A DNA stretch of 64,000 nucleotides from Bacillus altitudinis 41KF2b (GCF_000691145.1 NZ_ASJC01000003.1:62001-126000); one strand, 5' to 3'; numbered from the stretch's first letter, positions 1-12,353 are shown. The notes: a model not told the origin generated them from the letters alone. Translations and numbers: made by a program.

Positions 1-145
1 CCGCAATTTCAGCGATCATCATAAAAATAACAAGATCTAAAATACTCAGTTCCCCAATCTCCCTTTTGCCCATTAAACGAAAGATAAACCAAATGAGAAA
101 ATATAAAATGATCGTTCTCATGGAGATAATTAAGATGTCCTGCAT
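1..145 (-). CDS. yrbG: YrbG-like DUF421 membrane protein, N-terminal part
   Basis: This is the first 48 codons of a gene that runs off the left edge of the window. The ATG at 145 follows a strong ribosome binding site (GGAGGGGG). The residues read as a first transmembrane helix followed by the [13 protein letters not shown] signature near residue 22-34, then a second hydrophobic stretch ([13 protein letters not shown]). That signature is characteristic of the DUF421 (YetF/YdfS/YrbG) family of small membrane proteins, whose function is not settled, though some members affect spores. Position next to yrzE and yajC matches yrbG in B. subtilis. Symbol is by family plus synteny. Confidence 0.8.
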   Translation of the reverse strand, partial: MQDILIISMRTIILYFLIWFIFRLMGKREIGELSILDLVIFMMIAEIA

Positions 146-310
146 ATGATGCACCCCCTCCTTCTCCACCATAGCTTGTGTCAAAACACTTTATTTATGT
201 AGAAAAGAAAGCCTCGGTTTTTATCACGAGAAACATGTCTATTTTTTCTTCTCCGTGAATACATTTTAGTAAAAGACAAGCTTCGGTCAATTGGAGAGGA
301 GACGAATCAC

Positions 311-688
311 ATGCAGGAAACGAAACAAATAGGAAAAGGCATTTTATCTGGCTTAATTGCTATTTTTGTCGTGATGATTGTGACAAGCTTACTTGTATCA
401 CTGATGCTTACCTTCACAAGTATGCAGGAATCATCGTTTAAATGGATGATCATGATCTTGTCCTTTGCGGCACTTTTTCTAGGAGGAATGATTTCTGGAG
501 GGAAAGCAAAGGAACGAGGCTGGCTCATTGGCGCCATGACCTCTTTTATCTTTTCACTCACTGTTTTTTTATTTCAATATTTAGGGTTTGGAGAAACCTT
601 TTCACCAGAACAATTCATCTATCATGCAGCCTTTTTGGGAATTTGTATGCTAGGGGGAATGATTGGCGTTAATCTTCGGGGCAAATAA
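311..688 (+). CDS. yrzE: TIGR04086 family membrane protein (YrzE)
   Basis: A 125-residue protein with four predicted transmembrane helices (about residues 10-35, 43-62, 70-92 and 105-122) and glycine-rich turns (LGGMISGGKAKERG, LGGMIGVNLRGK). This arrangement fits the TIGR04086 / YrzE family of Firmicutes membrane proteins of unknown function. The ATG at 311 is preceded by GGAGAGGAG. It stands alone on the plus strand between divergent yrbG and convergent yajC, as in B. subtilis. No catalytic motif is visible, so a function cannot be assigned. Confidence 0.8.
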   Translation: MQETKQIGKGILSGLIAIFVVMIVTSLLVSLMLTFTSMQESSFKWMIMILSFAALFLGGMISGGKAKERGWLIGAMTSFIFSLTVFLFQYLGFGETFSPEQFIYHAAFLGICMLGGMIGVNLRGK

Positions 689-719
689 AAAAAGAGCGAA
701 TGATATCGCTCTTTTTTTA
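687..719. terminator. Bidirectional terminator between yrzE and yajC
   Basis: A-run, AGAGCGA, short loop, TCGCTCT and T-run. The hairpin is symmetrical, so it has a U-tract in both directions and can end both the plus-strand yrzE transcript and the minus-strand queA-tgt-yajC transcript. Confidence 0.85.
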
Positions 720-737
720 TCGCTATGTATTGGAGGA

Positions 738-1004
738 TTAGCCTTTGTCAGCTAATTCTCTAATAGCACGTCGGTCGAAAGTTAAACGGTTGTTTTCGCT
801 TGTTTTGATGACCACTTTTGATTCATCAATGTAGTCGATTTCACCGTGTAAACCACCGATTGTGACGATTTTATCGCCTTTTGATAAAGATTGCTGCATC
901 TGACGCACAGCTTTTTGTTGCTTTTGCTGTGGACGGATTAACAAGAAGTAAAGCACAGCAAACATGACAACAATCATAATGATTGAACCCATACCACCAT
1001 CCAT
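738..1004 (-). CDS. yajC: Preprotein translocase subunit YajC
   Basis: 88 residues with one N-terminal membrane helix (about residues 5-22) directly followed by the family signature LLIRPQQKQQKA and a basic cytoplasmic domain with KGDKIVTIGGLHGEI. YajC associates with SecDF in protein export. The ATG at 1004 has AAAGGGGTGAG upstream. It is the last gene of the queA-tgt-yajC run, 47 bases after tgt, the usual arrangement in bacteria. B. subtilis calls this gene yrbF. Nothing unusual. Confidence 0.95.
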   Translation of the reverse strand: MDGGMGSIIMIVVMFAVLYFLLIRPQQKQQKAVRQMQQSLSKGDKIVTIGGLHGEIDYIDESKVVIKTSENNRLTFDRRAIRELADKG

Positions 1005-1051
1005 TCTATCTCACCCCTTTCTAAAGCATTGTAAAGCTTTTCGTTTATGCG

Positions 1052-3257
<2,206 letters not shown>

Positions 3258-3291
3258 TTCCTTCACCTATTCTGTAGTTAACTAGTTAACG

Positions 3292-3492
3292 TTATTTCAT
3301 CCGTCCGAAGACATTGAGTAAAATGGTTAGGACGATGCTAATGACAATGCATGTAATCACAGGAAAAAAGAACGTTACGTTCCCTTTTTTCACGAAAATA
3401 TCGCCTGGAAGTTTCCCAACCAATTGAAACACTAAACCAGCGGCAAAAAGGACACCACCTAAAATCATCAACATTTTAGGGAATTCAGTCAC
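3292..3492 (-). CDS. DUF2905 small membrane protein
   Basis: A 66-residue protein with two membrane helices. The central [19 protein letters not shown] segment is the DUF2905 signature. No function is established. It begins at a GTG (3492) inside the last codons of ruvB (GTG ACT GAA, with GGAGG eleven bases before), so it overlaps ruvB by eight bases and is probably translated by coupling. Longer in-frame extensions upstream lie inside ruvB and are rejected. Confidence 0.85.
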   Translation of the reverse strand: MTEFPKMLMILGGVLFAAGLVFQLVGKLPGDIFVKKGNVTFFFPVITCIVISIVLTILLNVFGRMK

Positions 3493-4489
3493 GAATCGGA
3501 ACCTCCATATGAAAATGTTCATACGCTTCTCTTGTGACGACCCGCCCTCTTGGTGTTCTTTGCAGAAAACCAATTTGCAGTAAATACGGTTCGTACACAT
3601 CTTCAATCGTATGTGATTCTTCTCCAATTGTCGCTGAGATCGTATCAAGTCCAACAGGACCGCCTCTAAATTTTTCAATCATACTTAAAAGCAGTTTATG
3701 ATCGATATGATCAAGTCCGAGTCTGTCAACTTGCAGACGCTCAAGAGCATCTTCTGCAATGTCTTGTGTGATCGCATGATTTCCAAGCACCTGCGCAAAA
3801 TCTCTCACTCTTCTGAGCAGACGATTGGCGACCCTCGGTGTGCCTCTAGATCTTCTTGCAATCTCTTCAGCTGAACGAATGTCGATCCCAATCTCAAACA
3901 GCTCGGCTGTTCTTGCTACAATGTGAGCCAAATCTCTTTGCTCATAGTATTCCAATCTTGCATGAACCCCAAACCTATCACGAAGCGGCGCTGTTAAAAG
4001 CCCAACACGGGTTGTAGCACCTACAAGCGTAAATGGCGGTAAATCAAGCCGCACAGAGCGTGCTGTATCTCCTTTTCCAATCACGATATCTAGACAAAAG
4101 TCCTCCATCGCTGGATATAGCACTTCCTCTATTGAACGCTGCAAGCGATGAATTTCATCAATAAACAGAACATCGCCAGGTTCAAGAGATGTTAAGATCG
4201 CCGCCAAATCGCCAGGGCGTTCAATCGCTGGTCCAGACGTTGTACGCAGCTGAACATTCATTTCATTGGCAATGATCGACGCAAGCGTTGTTTTCCCAAG
4301 TCCCGGCGGCCCATATAAAAGGACGTGATCCAGTGTTTCCTGCCTCATTCGGGCAGCTTCAATAAATACGCTGAGATTATCCTTTACTTTCTGCTGGCCA
4401 ATATATTGACTAAGCGTCTGTGGACGCAGACTTTGCTCAATGGCTGATTCATGGTTGTCTGCTTCAGTTGAGACGAGCCGTTCATCCAT
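3485..4489 (-). CDS. ruvB: Holliday junction branch migration ATPase RuvB
   Basis: 334 residues with the AAA+ features of RuvB: Walker [10 protein letters not shown], Walker [10 protein letters not shown], sensor 1 VGATTR, arginine finger region PLRDRFG, and a C-terminal winged helix ending [18 protein letters not shown]. RuvB is the hexameric motor that drives branch migration with RuvA. It follows ruvA by 11 bases in one operon, as in all Bacillus. Confidence 0.98.
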   Translation of the reverse strand: MDERLVSTEADNHESAIEQSLRPQTLSQYIGQQKVKDNLSVFIEAARMRQETLDHVLLYGPPGLGKTTLASIIANEMNVQLRTTSGPAIERPGDLAAILTSLEPGDVLFIDEIHRLQRSIEEVLYPAMEDFCLDIVIGKGDTARSVRLDLPPFTLVGATTRVGLLTAPLRDRFGVHARLEYYEQRDLAHIVARTAELFEIGIDIRSAEEIARRSRGTPRVANRLLRRVRDFAQVLGNHAITQDIAEDALERLQVDRLGLDHIDHKLLLSMIEKFRGGPVGLDTISATIGEESHTIEDVYEPYLLQIGFLQRTPRGRVVTREAYEHFHMEVPIRD

Positions 4490-4500
4490 GAGACATCACC

Positions 4501-5106
4501 CTATTTCAACATTTTTTGTAAAGCTTTTTTCACATATTGATCGGTTGTAAGATTCTTCTCTTCTTTTAATAAAGGAAGAACCTTTTTGATTTCACGATCA
4601 CCATACCCAAGGACACTTAAGGCTTCAACCGCTTCATCTAAAGCGCTTTGCTGCGTTTCAATCTGGATATGATCCTCGTGGTTAAATAAGTTTCCTATCA
4701 TTTCAGGCACCACATCTGCGAGCTTCCCTTTCAGATCTAGAATGATCTGTCGTGCTGTTTTTTTGCCAACACCCGGGAATTTAATGAGGAAAGCTTCATC
4801 CTCTCGTTCGATCGCTGAAATGACAGCGCCAGGGTCACCGGAAGCAAGAATCGCAAGCGCACCCTTCGGTCCAATCCCTGTGACATTTAACAGTTTTGTG
4901 AACAACGCTTTTTCTTCTCGTGTTTGGAATCCATATAACGAAAAAGCGTCTTCCTTTATGTAATGATACGTATAAATCGTTTCTTGTTTTGTTACTCGAT
5001 AGATAAACGGATTTGGGGTATAGACTTGATATCCCACTCCGCCGTTTTCAATGACAACATATTGCGGGCACACATAATCAATGGTCCCTTTTACAAACTC
5101 TATCAC
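4501..5106 (-). CDS. ruvA: Holliday junction DNA helicase subunit RuvA
   Basis: 201 residues. It has the N-terminal OB fold ([11 protein letters not shown]...), two helix-hairpin-helix motifs ([16 protein letters not shown] and [19 protein letters not shown]) and the C-terminal domain III ([13 protein letters not shown]) that contacts RuvB. A GTG at 5106, preceded by AAAGAGGTGA, gives the family length; upstream in-frame ATG extensions lack this support. First gene of ruvAB plus the DUF2905 gene. Confidence 0.96.
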   Translation of the reverse strand: MIEFVKGTIDYVCPQYVVIENGGVGYQVYTPNPFIYRVTKQETIYTYHYIKEDAFSLYGFQTREEKALFTKLLNVTGIGPKGALAILASGDPGAVISAIEREDEAFLIKFPGVGKKTARQIILDLKGKLADVVPEMIGNLFNHEDHIQIETQQSALDEAVEALSVLGYGDREIKKVLPLLKEEKNLTTDQYVKKALQKMLK

Positions 5107-5212
5107 CGTTTTCACCTCTTTGACTGTTCTCCATTGTAACATAAATCGAAGAGAAAACCGTAATAAAAGTTAACATACGTTCGCTCAGCCTTTTTTCATC
5201 GTCAACCCATGA

Positions 5213-5244
5213 AAAAGAGCTTGCGGTCTTCACACCAGCAAGCT
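5213..5244 (-). terminator. Terminator after bofC
   Basis: Read on the minus strand, AGCTTGC and GCAAGCT pair around a 13-base loop and are followed by CTTTTTC just beyond the bofC stop codon. Confidence 0.65.
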
Positions 5245-5253
5245 GTCATACGA

Positions 5254-5766
5254 TTAAAACGATTGTTCATTTCGGTAAGGTTTCATGACTTCAAGCACAT
5301 GCTCAAATTCATCTTTTGTTCGAAACGGAATGCCTTGTGCGAGCTGTTGCTCTACATGACTTTCCAAGCGGGACGTATCAATTTGAAAAAAGAGATGAAT
5401 AGGCTCCGCCCACCCGTCAGGCCTTCCATGAAACGTAGAAATCACGCCGTCTTCTGATAATCCGATATATCCATTTGCTTTACTTAAAGGCGATATATCG
5501 TCAATTTGCTTTCTAAAAAGGGCAAAATCTTCTCGCTGTTCTACCAATGTCCAGCCCTTATACTGGGCCCAAAATGTGTCTTTGTCTTCTAATGATGCCC
5601 GCTGTCTTTCAATACTTACATCGCCGTCTAGATAGACCTTTTCAAGCTGAACGTTGATGGTTTTTGACTCTTTTTGCAAGTGTTCTGCTGCTTCCATATC
5701 AACAGCGAAAAAGAGTACACTTGTCATGATAAGCCCTGTAACGAAATACTTTATTTTCATTTTCAC
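5254..5766 (-). CDS. bofC: BofC, forespore regulator of the sigma-K checkpoint
   Basis: 170 residues with an N-terminal signal peptide (hydrophobic residues about 6-26) and an extracytoplasmic domain. The conserved blocks VQLEKVYLDGDVSIE, GWTLVEQ, FRKQ.DDISPLSK.NGYIG and DGVISTFHGRP are those of BofC. In B. subtilis BofC is secreted from the forespore into the intermembrane space and acts negatively on SpoIVB signalling, which controls SpoIVFB and thereby sigma-K (spoIVFA/FB are also in this window). The start is a GTG at 5766 after AAAGAGGTG. I did not find a convincing sigma-G promoter upstream. Confidence 0.93.
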   Translation of the reverse strand: MKMKIKYFVTGLIMTSVLFFAVDMEAAEHLQKESKTINVQLEKVYLDGDVSIERQRASLEDKDTFWAQYKGWTLVEQREDFALFRKQIDDISPLSKANGYIGLSEDGVISTFHGRPDGWAEPIHLFFQIDTSRLESHVEQQLAQGIPFRTKDEFEHVLEVMKPYRNEQSF

Positions 5767-5992
5767 TATTTACACCTCTTTAGAACATAAGATCGATGCA
5801 TGACATATGTAGTTTGACCCATTTTGCTCCACATTAACCAAATCGATGTCTTGACACATATTGAGAGTCTTTCGTTGTATCCTTCGTGCGTAAATGTTAT
5901 GTTTTATACAATCCATTGCTCTACCGAATCACATGGTTTTTTCATCATTCGTTTTTCAGCCGCATAAACTGAAACCAAAGAAGGTGAAGTCA

Positions 5993-6637
5993 ATGTCAGA
6001 TGTCAAAAGATTAGCCGAATCGATTCAGTATCAAGAAGAAAAGCGTTTTAATAAGCTCGTCTTTAAACCGGCTGAGCTTGAGCTGTGCGGCAAAGGAAGA
6101 AGTGCCTATGTATTTTCATACAAAAAAGACGACAAAAAAATGGCGTTAAAAGTCTTTTTTCCTTCTTATCGAAACATCGCCCGCAAAGAGGCTGCAATTT
6201 ACGAAAAACTTTCCGGCTCCTCATATTATCCTGAGATTTACGAGTCTGGGGATCAGTATATTTTAATGGAATATATTAAAGGTTATACTTTCTATGAATG
6301 CCTGACAAAAGGAATTCCGATCAAAAAACAAATGATTGAACAAGTAGATGATGCGCTGGAAGAAGCACGCGCGAAAGGTTTAAATCCTTCTGATATTCAT
6401 CTGCGAAATTTAATTTTAACAAAGGATGGCCGCGTCAGGGTCATTGACGTCGCCCGCTTCACGCAAACGAAAACATGTCATCAATGGGATGATTTAAAAG
6501 CTGCATACGCCTATTATCAAAAACCTTTTTTCCCGAAAAAAGCGCCGCGTCTGTGGCTTGAAGTGATTGCCTATTTGTATAAGAAAAACTGGCTGTCTCG
6601 AGGTCAGCTGAACAACCGAAATGATTTTACTGCATAA
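5993..6637 (+). CDS. yrzF: Protein-kinase-like protein (YrzF family)
   Basis: 214 residues from the ATG at 5993, preceded by AGAAGGTGA; the reading frame is open further upstream but without a ribosome binding site. It has a compact kinase fold: glycine loop GKGRSAYVFSY, ALKVFF with the ATP lysine, hinge ILMEYIKGYTF, a catalytic loop degenerated to LNPSDIHLRNLIL (HxxN in place of HRDxxxxN) and a DVAR in place of DFG. It resembles B. subtilis YrzF, an uncharacterised Ser/Thr kinase homologue. The altered catalytic motifs suggest an atypical or weak kinase. Ends just before a strong hairpin. Confidence 0.75.
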   Translation: MSDVKRLAESIQYQEEKRFNKLVFKPAELELCGKGRSAYVFSYKKDDKKMALKVFFPSYRNIARKEAAIYEKLSGSSYYPEIYESGDQYILMEYIKGYTFYECLTKGIPIKKQMIEQVDDALEEARAKGLNPSDIHLRNLILTKDGRVRVIDVARFTQTKTCHQWDDLKAAYAYYQKPFFPKKAPRLWLEVIAYLYKKNWLSRGQLNNRNDFTA

Positions 6638-6638
6638 T

Positions 6639-6866
6639 GAAAGCCGCTCGAAAAGAGCGGCTTTCAGATTGTTGACAAAGGGCTAAAATGAACTTTATTT
6701 TAGCCCTTTGTCTTCTTTTCAGCGTGATAGAAAACCTTTGCAGCCCTAGGAAGGACGAGTACCGGCGCGGAACGAATTTGACATTCGTGAGCACCGGCAC
6801 GCAGGACTGACACCGAATGCGAGGGTTTGTCTACACGCTGAAAGCCGCTCTCTTTGAGCGGCTTTT
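6639..6866. repeat. Structured intergenic element, four nested or successive hairpins
   Basis: This 230-base interval between yrzF and the next small gene holds no gene but is very strongly folded. Stems, left to right: GAAAGCCGCTC pairs with GAGCGGCTTTC (6639-6665); a perfect 16-bp stem starting GACAAAGGGC (6674-6712); an outer stem TTTCAGCGTG.TAGA (6717-6731) with TCTACACGCTGAAA (6830-6843); inside it AACCTTTGCA with TGCGAGGGTT using G-U pairs, and a long arm GTACCGGCGC/GCACCGGCAC capped by ACGAAT-TTGAC-ATTCGT; finally AAAGCCGCTC/GAGCGGCTTTT (6841-6866). From memory it resembles the ~190-bp element repeated about ten times in the B. subtilis 168 genome; I cannot check that here. The outer hairpins could end transcription of the flanking genes. 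Confidence 0.6.
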
Positions 6867-6870
6867 AGTT

Positions 6871-7053
6871 TTATTCTGTTTCTACATGGATACTATTCAC
6901 ATTTAATAGGTTAATGATTTCATTATTCAGCTTAAACCAATGATTGGCTTCCTCAATTTTTTTATACACATCATAGGTAGCTGGACGTTTCAGCTCGAAA
7001 TCGAGCACTTCCCCATTGTTCATATGAAATGTTACCTTAAATACTTTCATCAT
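6871..7053 (-). CDS. Hypothetical small protein
   Basis: 60 residues from the ATG at 7053, with GGAAGGTGA upstream. The sequence MMKVFKVTFHMNNGEVLDFEL, with alternating hydrophobic residues, predicts a small alpha/beta cytosolic protein without membrane helix or signal. It ends with SIHVETE. I do not recognise a family with confidence. The good ribosome binding site and codon use support a real gene. Confidence 0.6.
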   Translation of the reverse strand: MMKVFKVTFHMNNGEVLDFELKRPATYDVYKKIEEANHWFKLNNEIINLLNVNSIHVETE

Positions 7054-7245
7054 AAGATCACCTTCCACTCTGTCTTGTTCACTAACCGAATCGGTCAGCT
7101 CTTTTCATTCATTCTCTATTCAATCCGTTTCCCCTGCTTCTTTCCTTCTAAACACAAGAAGTTTAAATTTTGTTTAAATTCGCACAACATATCTATCTAT
7201 ATACTCTTCAAAAGAAGTATATTGAATGAAAAGGAGGCTGTCTTT

Positions 7246-7395
7246 ATGAAACAAAAGAAAAAACGAACATCTCCAGAGAGACAAACAGTTCTATTTCATT
7301 TAACAGATGCCCTCATCCCAAGTATTGAAACGATGGCGATTGCAGTAAAAGCATTTTTCCACCTCGTGAGAAAAGCCATTTCAGCCGTTTTATAA
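7246..7395 (+). CDS. Small basic/amphipathic protein
   Basis: 49 residues starting at ATG 7246 after a near-perfect AAAGGAGG. The N-terminus is very basic (KQKKKRTSPERQ). The C-terminal half is an amphipathic or membrane-associating helix (IPSIETMAIAVKAFFHLVRKAISAVL). It ends immediately before a bidirectional terminator shared with thiC. No family is recognised. The strong ribosome binding site and the terminator placement argue that it is expressed. Confidence 0.65.
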   Translation: MKQKKKRTSPERQTVLFHLTDALIPSIETMAIAVKAFFHLVRKAISAVL

Positions 7396-7396
7396 A

Positions 7397-7425
7397 ACCC
7401 CGCACTAGAGGAGTGCGAGGTTTTT

Positions 7426-7427
<2 letters not shown>
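7397..7427. terminator. Bidirectional terminator, small gene / thiC
   Basis: CCCCGCACT and AGTGCGAGG pair around a short loop, with seven T on the plus side and TTTTA on the minus side. It can end both the plus-strand small gene and the minus-strand thiC transcript. Confidence 0.8.
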
Positions 7428-9416
<1,989 letters not shown>

Positions 9417-9578
9417 ACTTATATTGATTTCCACAACAGTGTAGCATAGCTGAGAAATGAAAAAAAGAAGTTTCAGGAAAATAGTTCCTTTCCCCTACAA
9501 TGAATACACGATCTTCACGATATACATCTTTCTATACACGATTTATCTCTCTCATTTCGATTAAATCAGAAATAATCA

Positions 9579-9606
9579 TTGATCCTTTTCTCCTAATATG
9601 TATAAT
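9579..9606 (+). promoter_or_regulatory. Predicted sigma-A promoter of the LysE-type gene
   Basis: TTGATC (9579-9584), 16-base spacer ending TATG (extended -10) and TATAAT (9601-9606), about 55 bases before the start codon. No other feature is seen in 9430-9660. Confidence 0.5.
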
Positions 9607-9660
9607 TAATCTAAACGGAGAATTTTTATACAAACATGATTCAAAGGAAGTTCTAGTCGA

Positions 9661-10293
9661 TTGCAAACATTTCTTACATTTATCGTCGTTGGATTCTCAA
9701 TTGCTCTACCTGTTGGAGCGATCACGGTTGAAATGACAAAGCAGGGATTAAAAAACGGATTCTTTCATGGATTAACTGTAGGCGCTGGTGGTATGACCAT
9801 CGATATATTGCTCATCTTGGCTTTATATGCTGGATTTGCTCAATTTTTATCTTTGCCCTTTATCCAAATTCCGCTCTGGCTGATCGGTGCCATCTTTTTA
9901 ATGATTCTTGCCTACGATTCGATTAAAAATGCGGATCAAGACATCCATTTAGCAGGAGAAAAAGTGAATAAATCATTCACCAAAACATACCGAAATGGGT
10001 TGCTCGTCGCGGTATCCCCTGGAAACCTTGTGTTCTGGGTATCTGTGTTTGGTGCTGTACTGGCAGATGCTTATACGAATACAAATTCATCTGAATTTAT
10101 ATTGGCTGCTGCGGGTATTTTGGCAGGGATTCTTCTTCATGACATCGGTCTTCTCACGATTGTTTCCCTAACAAGAAAAGTGATGAATCGAACAATGATT
10201 AAGTGGACATCCATTATTGCCGGTATTTTATTACTTGGATTTGGCTGTTATTTCTTTTATGAATTTTATATCGGGATCAAAGTTTATTTTTAA
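9661..10293 (+). CDS. LysE family amino-acid exporter
   Basis: 210 residues with six predicted membrane helices. The N-terminal FSIALPVGAITVEMTKQGLKNGFFHGLTVGAG block is the LysE/RhtB signature, and a second amphipathic NGLLVAVSPGNLVFW repeats the pattern. Family members export amino acids or derivatives. The start is a TTG (9661) with AAAGGAAG upstream. It is a single-gene unit with its own promoter and terminator. B. subtilis has other genes at this locus, so this and thiC look like lineage-specific placement; the substrate cannot be deduced. Confidence 0.85.
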   Translation: MQTFLTFIVVGFSIALPVGAITVEMTKQGLKNGFFHGLTVGAGGMTIDILLILALYAGFAQFLSLPFIQIPLWLIGAIFLMILAYDSIKNADQDIHLAGEKVNKSFTKTYRNGLLVAVSPGNLVFWVSVFGAVLADAYTNTNSSEFILAAAGILAGILLHDIGLLTIVSLTRKVMNRTMIKWTSIIAGILLLGFGCYFFYEFYIGIKVYF

Positions 10294-10295
10294 AG

Positions 10296-10332
10296 AAAGG
10301 CTAAAGTTCGTCATGAACTTTAGCCTTTTTTA
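10296..10332. terminator. Terminator between LysE gene and coxA
   Basis: AAAGGCTAAAGTTC and GAACTTTAGCCTTT pair around GTCAT, followed by T residues on the plus strand and TTTCTTT on the minus strand. It lies between two convergent genes and probably serves both. Confidence 0.8.
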
Positions 10333-10339
10333 TTCCAGC

Positions 10340-10960
10340 CTATCGGGTCATGCCTGTCTGACCTGTTTCAAATTGCGTTTTTCTCATATCTCTGAAGCGT
10401 GTAAATGCGCCTTCGTCTTTAATGACTTGGACAGCTCTACCATCTGCATAACGATTCGCTGCTTCTTCTACTTGTGATACACCCTCTGATGTCAAGCGCC
10501 CATCTGTTTTAAGAGCAATATACACATTTTCATCCGTCACCATGACTTGTGAGTCTGTCACATGGTTCATTTTGTTCACTCGGTTGGCAATTTTTCTTGA
10601 ACGCTGGATGTTCTCTTGTTTATCGTAGCCAGAGAACGACATTTGGTTATGATAGTTCATATCTCCATGACTGTAGCGTCCATCTCCACCAGTAAGCGGC
10701 ATTCTCACTTGATCCTGTGTAGGGCGTGAACGATCATCAACATTCGTTGTATTTCTTCCATTCATTCCCTCCATAAGCTCAGAAACCGGTCCTTGATGAT
10801 CTTGATTGTTGTCTGTTGCCTGTTGATTGGAGTGGTATCCAACTGGCTGGCCAGATTGATTATGACGTGTATCTACACCCGCATTGTTATTTGTACCACA
10901 TGCCGTTAATCCAATAGGTAGAAGCACTAAGGCGATTGTTTTTTGCCATTTTTGTCTCAA
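10340..10960 (-). CDS. coxA: Spore lipoprotein CoxA (YhcN/YlaJ family)
   Basis: 206 residues from a TTG at 10960 (GGGGG nine bases upstream). A basic N-terminus and hydrophobic stretch lead to the lipobox LTAC (Cys about residue 21), predicting a lipoprotein. The C-terminal half (KIANRVNKMNHVTDSQVMVTDENVYIAL...) is the YhcN/YlaJ sporulation lipoprotein domain. In B. subtilis CoxA is a cortex-associated spore protein made downstream of safA. Here too it is 130 bases downstream of safA, with a terminator between, so it probably has both readthrough and its own promoter. Confidence 0.88.
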   Translation of the reverse strand: MRQKWQKTIALVLLPIGLTACGTNNNAGVDTRHNQSGQPVGYHSNQQATDNNQDHQGPVSELMEGMNGRNTTNVDDRSRPTQDQVRMPLTGGDGRYSHGDMNYHNQMSFSGYDKQENIQRSRKIANRVNKMNHVTDSQVMVTDENVYIALKTDGRLTSEGVSQVEEAANRYADGRAVQVIKDEGAFTRFRDMRKTQFETGQTGMTR

Positions 10961-11056
10961 ACGAAAAACCCCCTGTACAAATTGAATCTCATGAGCGCAA
11001 AACAGGCTCTGTATTAGCATGTACAGTTGAGGACAAAAACAAGCTGTCAGTTATAA

Positions 11057-11085
11057 ACAAAAAAAGGAACGATTGAGATCGTCCC
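11057..11085 (-). terminator. Terminator after safA
   Basis: On the minus strand GGGACGAT and ATCGTTCC pair around CTCA and are followed by seven T, a few bases after the safA stop codon. Confidence 0.85.
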
Positions 11086-11093
11086 TTGTGTCA

Positions 11094-12284
11094 TTAATCT
11101 TCTTCGTCTTCTTCTGGTCTTGCAAAAACAGATGGGTTTTGATAAGGCTGCTGCATATAAGGCTGAGCTGGATAAGCACCCATTTGACCATATGGAACAG
11201 GATTTGGATAATGTCCAGGCCATGGCTGATGATGCTTCATCCCATCATCGCATCCGCAGTCTTCCTTGCCATATGCTTCATTTGGAGCGTTTGGATAAAA
11301 GCCTTGATTGGCATTCGCATTCGCTCCTGCATTTGGATGCATATGGTGGTGCCAGTGATGCCCGTCGTTTGCATGATGCTCATGATGTTCACCGTAATAA
11401 GCCGGTGCTTGATACGCAGGATAATAAGGCTGAGCCGCCGGGTAAGGATACGGCATCATGTGATGGTGATAATACGGCTGTACCGGATAACAAAGGCCTG
11501 ATCCCGGTAAAATAGGAGAAGCGGGTACCATTTGCTGCGGATATGGATACATTGCTGGCATGTAATGACCATAACCATAATAAGGATCATATGACTCTTG
11601 ATGATGGTGGTGATGCTCTTTATTTTCAGCCATGCCCCCTACTGCTGCCCCTCCAACATTCGGCATTTGCGGGAAATTAGGAAGGTTTGGGTAATTACTA
11701 TGTTCCATATCTTTTCCCTCCTCTTTTTGATGTGGGATATGAATGAATGGATCATATCCCTTTGCCACTTCATCTTTGAAATGATCCTTATTTTCATGAT
11801 GAAAATGGTCCTTGTGATCTTTATGATCCTTTTTCTCATGAACATGATCTTTCTTTTCATGAACGTGATCTTTTTTCTCATGATGTTCTTTTTTGGGAGG
11901 AGGCGTGAATGGCTGGTAGAGATTCGTCTGATAATAGTTTACATCAACTTGTGGAAAAACTGGCTGTTCAATCTTTGGTACTGGTGGCACATAAGGTACC
12001 GGTTCATTCGGCTTTTCCTTCGGCTTCGTATCTTGAACTTGCACGACATCCTTTGGCTTTTCTTTTACATACGGGTGTTCTTTTGCTTTTGGCATTTCTT
12101 TTGCTTTGTGATGATCGGTTTTGACAGGAACACCACTAGATGGAATTTTGATTTTCATTCCTGGCATAATCAAATCTGGATTACTGAGCTGCGAATTTAA
12201 TTTTTTCAATTCTTGAAAGTCGACTCCGTACTTCTTTGAAATTTTCCAAAGGGAGTCTCCTTTTTGCACAATATGAATTTTCAA
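11094..12284 (-). CDS. safA: Spore coat assembly protein SafA
   Basis: 396 residues; B. subtilis SafA is 387. Residues 1-50 are a LysM domain (VQKGDSLWKISKKYGVDFQELKKLN...MKIKIP) that targets it to the forespore surface; known to interact with SpoVID. A proline/lysine linker follows, then a His/Lys/Asp tract with repeated HEKKDH units (about 133-168), then a Tyr/Pro/His-rich, tandemly irregular C-terminal half typical of cross-linked coat proteins. Start is a TTG at 12284 with GGAGGGG upstream. An internal ATG at 11708 (residue 193) is preceded by GAGGAGGG, matching the known internal translation of the SafA C30 form. Divergence from B. subtilis is high outside LysM. Confidence 0.93.
   Translation of the reverse strand: MKIHIVQKGDSLWKISKKYGVDFQELKKLNSQLSNPDLIMPGMKIKIPSSGVPVKTDHHKAKEMPKAKEHPYVKEKPKDVVQVQDTKPKEKPNEPVPYVPPVPKIEQPVFPQVDVNYYQTNLYQPFTPPPKKEHHEKKDHVHEKKDHVHEKKDHKDHKDHFHHENKDHFKDEVAKGYDPFIHIPHQKEEGKDMEHSNYPNLPNFPQMPNVGGAAVGGMAENKEHHHHHQESYDPYYGYGHYMPAMYPYPQQMVPASPILPGSGLCYPVQPYYHHHMMPYPYPAAQPYYPAYQAPAYYGEHHEHHANDGHHWHHHMHPNAGANANANQGFYPNAPNEAYGKEDCGCDDGMKHHQPWPGHYPNPVPYGQMGAYPAQPYMQQPYQNPSVFARPEEDEED
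11706..11722 (-). promoter_or_regulatory. Internal ribosome binding site and ATG of SafA C-terminal form
   Basis: Inside safA the minus strand reads GAGGAGGG, seven bases and ATG (11708) in frame. In B. subtilis a C-terminal product C30 is made from an internal methionine of safA; this is the likely equivalent, giving about 204 residues. Confidence 0.65.
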
Positions 12285-12353
12285 CGTTTTCCCCTCCTAT
12301 GCAAAACGTGAACGTAGCGGTTATGTCAGAAGTACAATATGTTTCAACATAAA

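Noticed and set aside
11598-12200. Long plus-strand open frame of 200 codons within safA
   Set aside because: It is antisense to the repetitive safA tract; the product is a methionine/phenylalanine-rich shadow of His/Lys/Asp codons, with no ribosome binding site.
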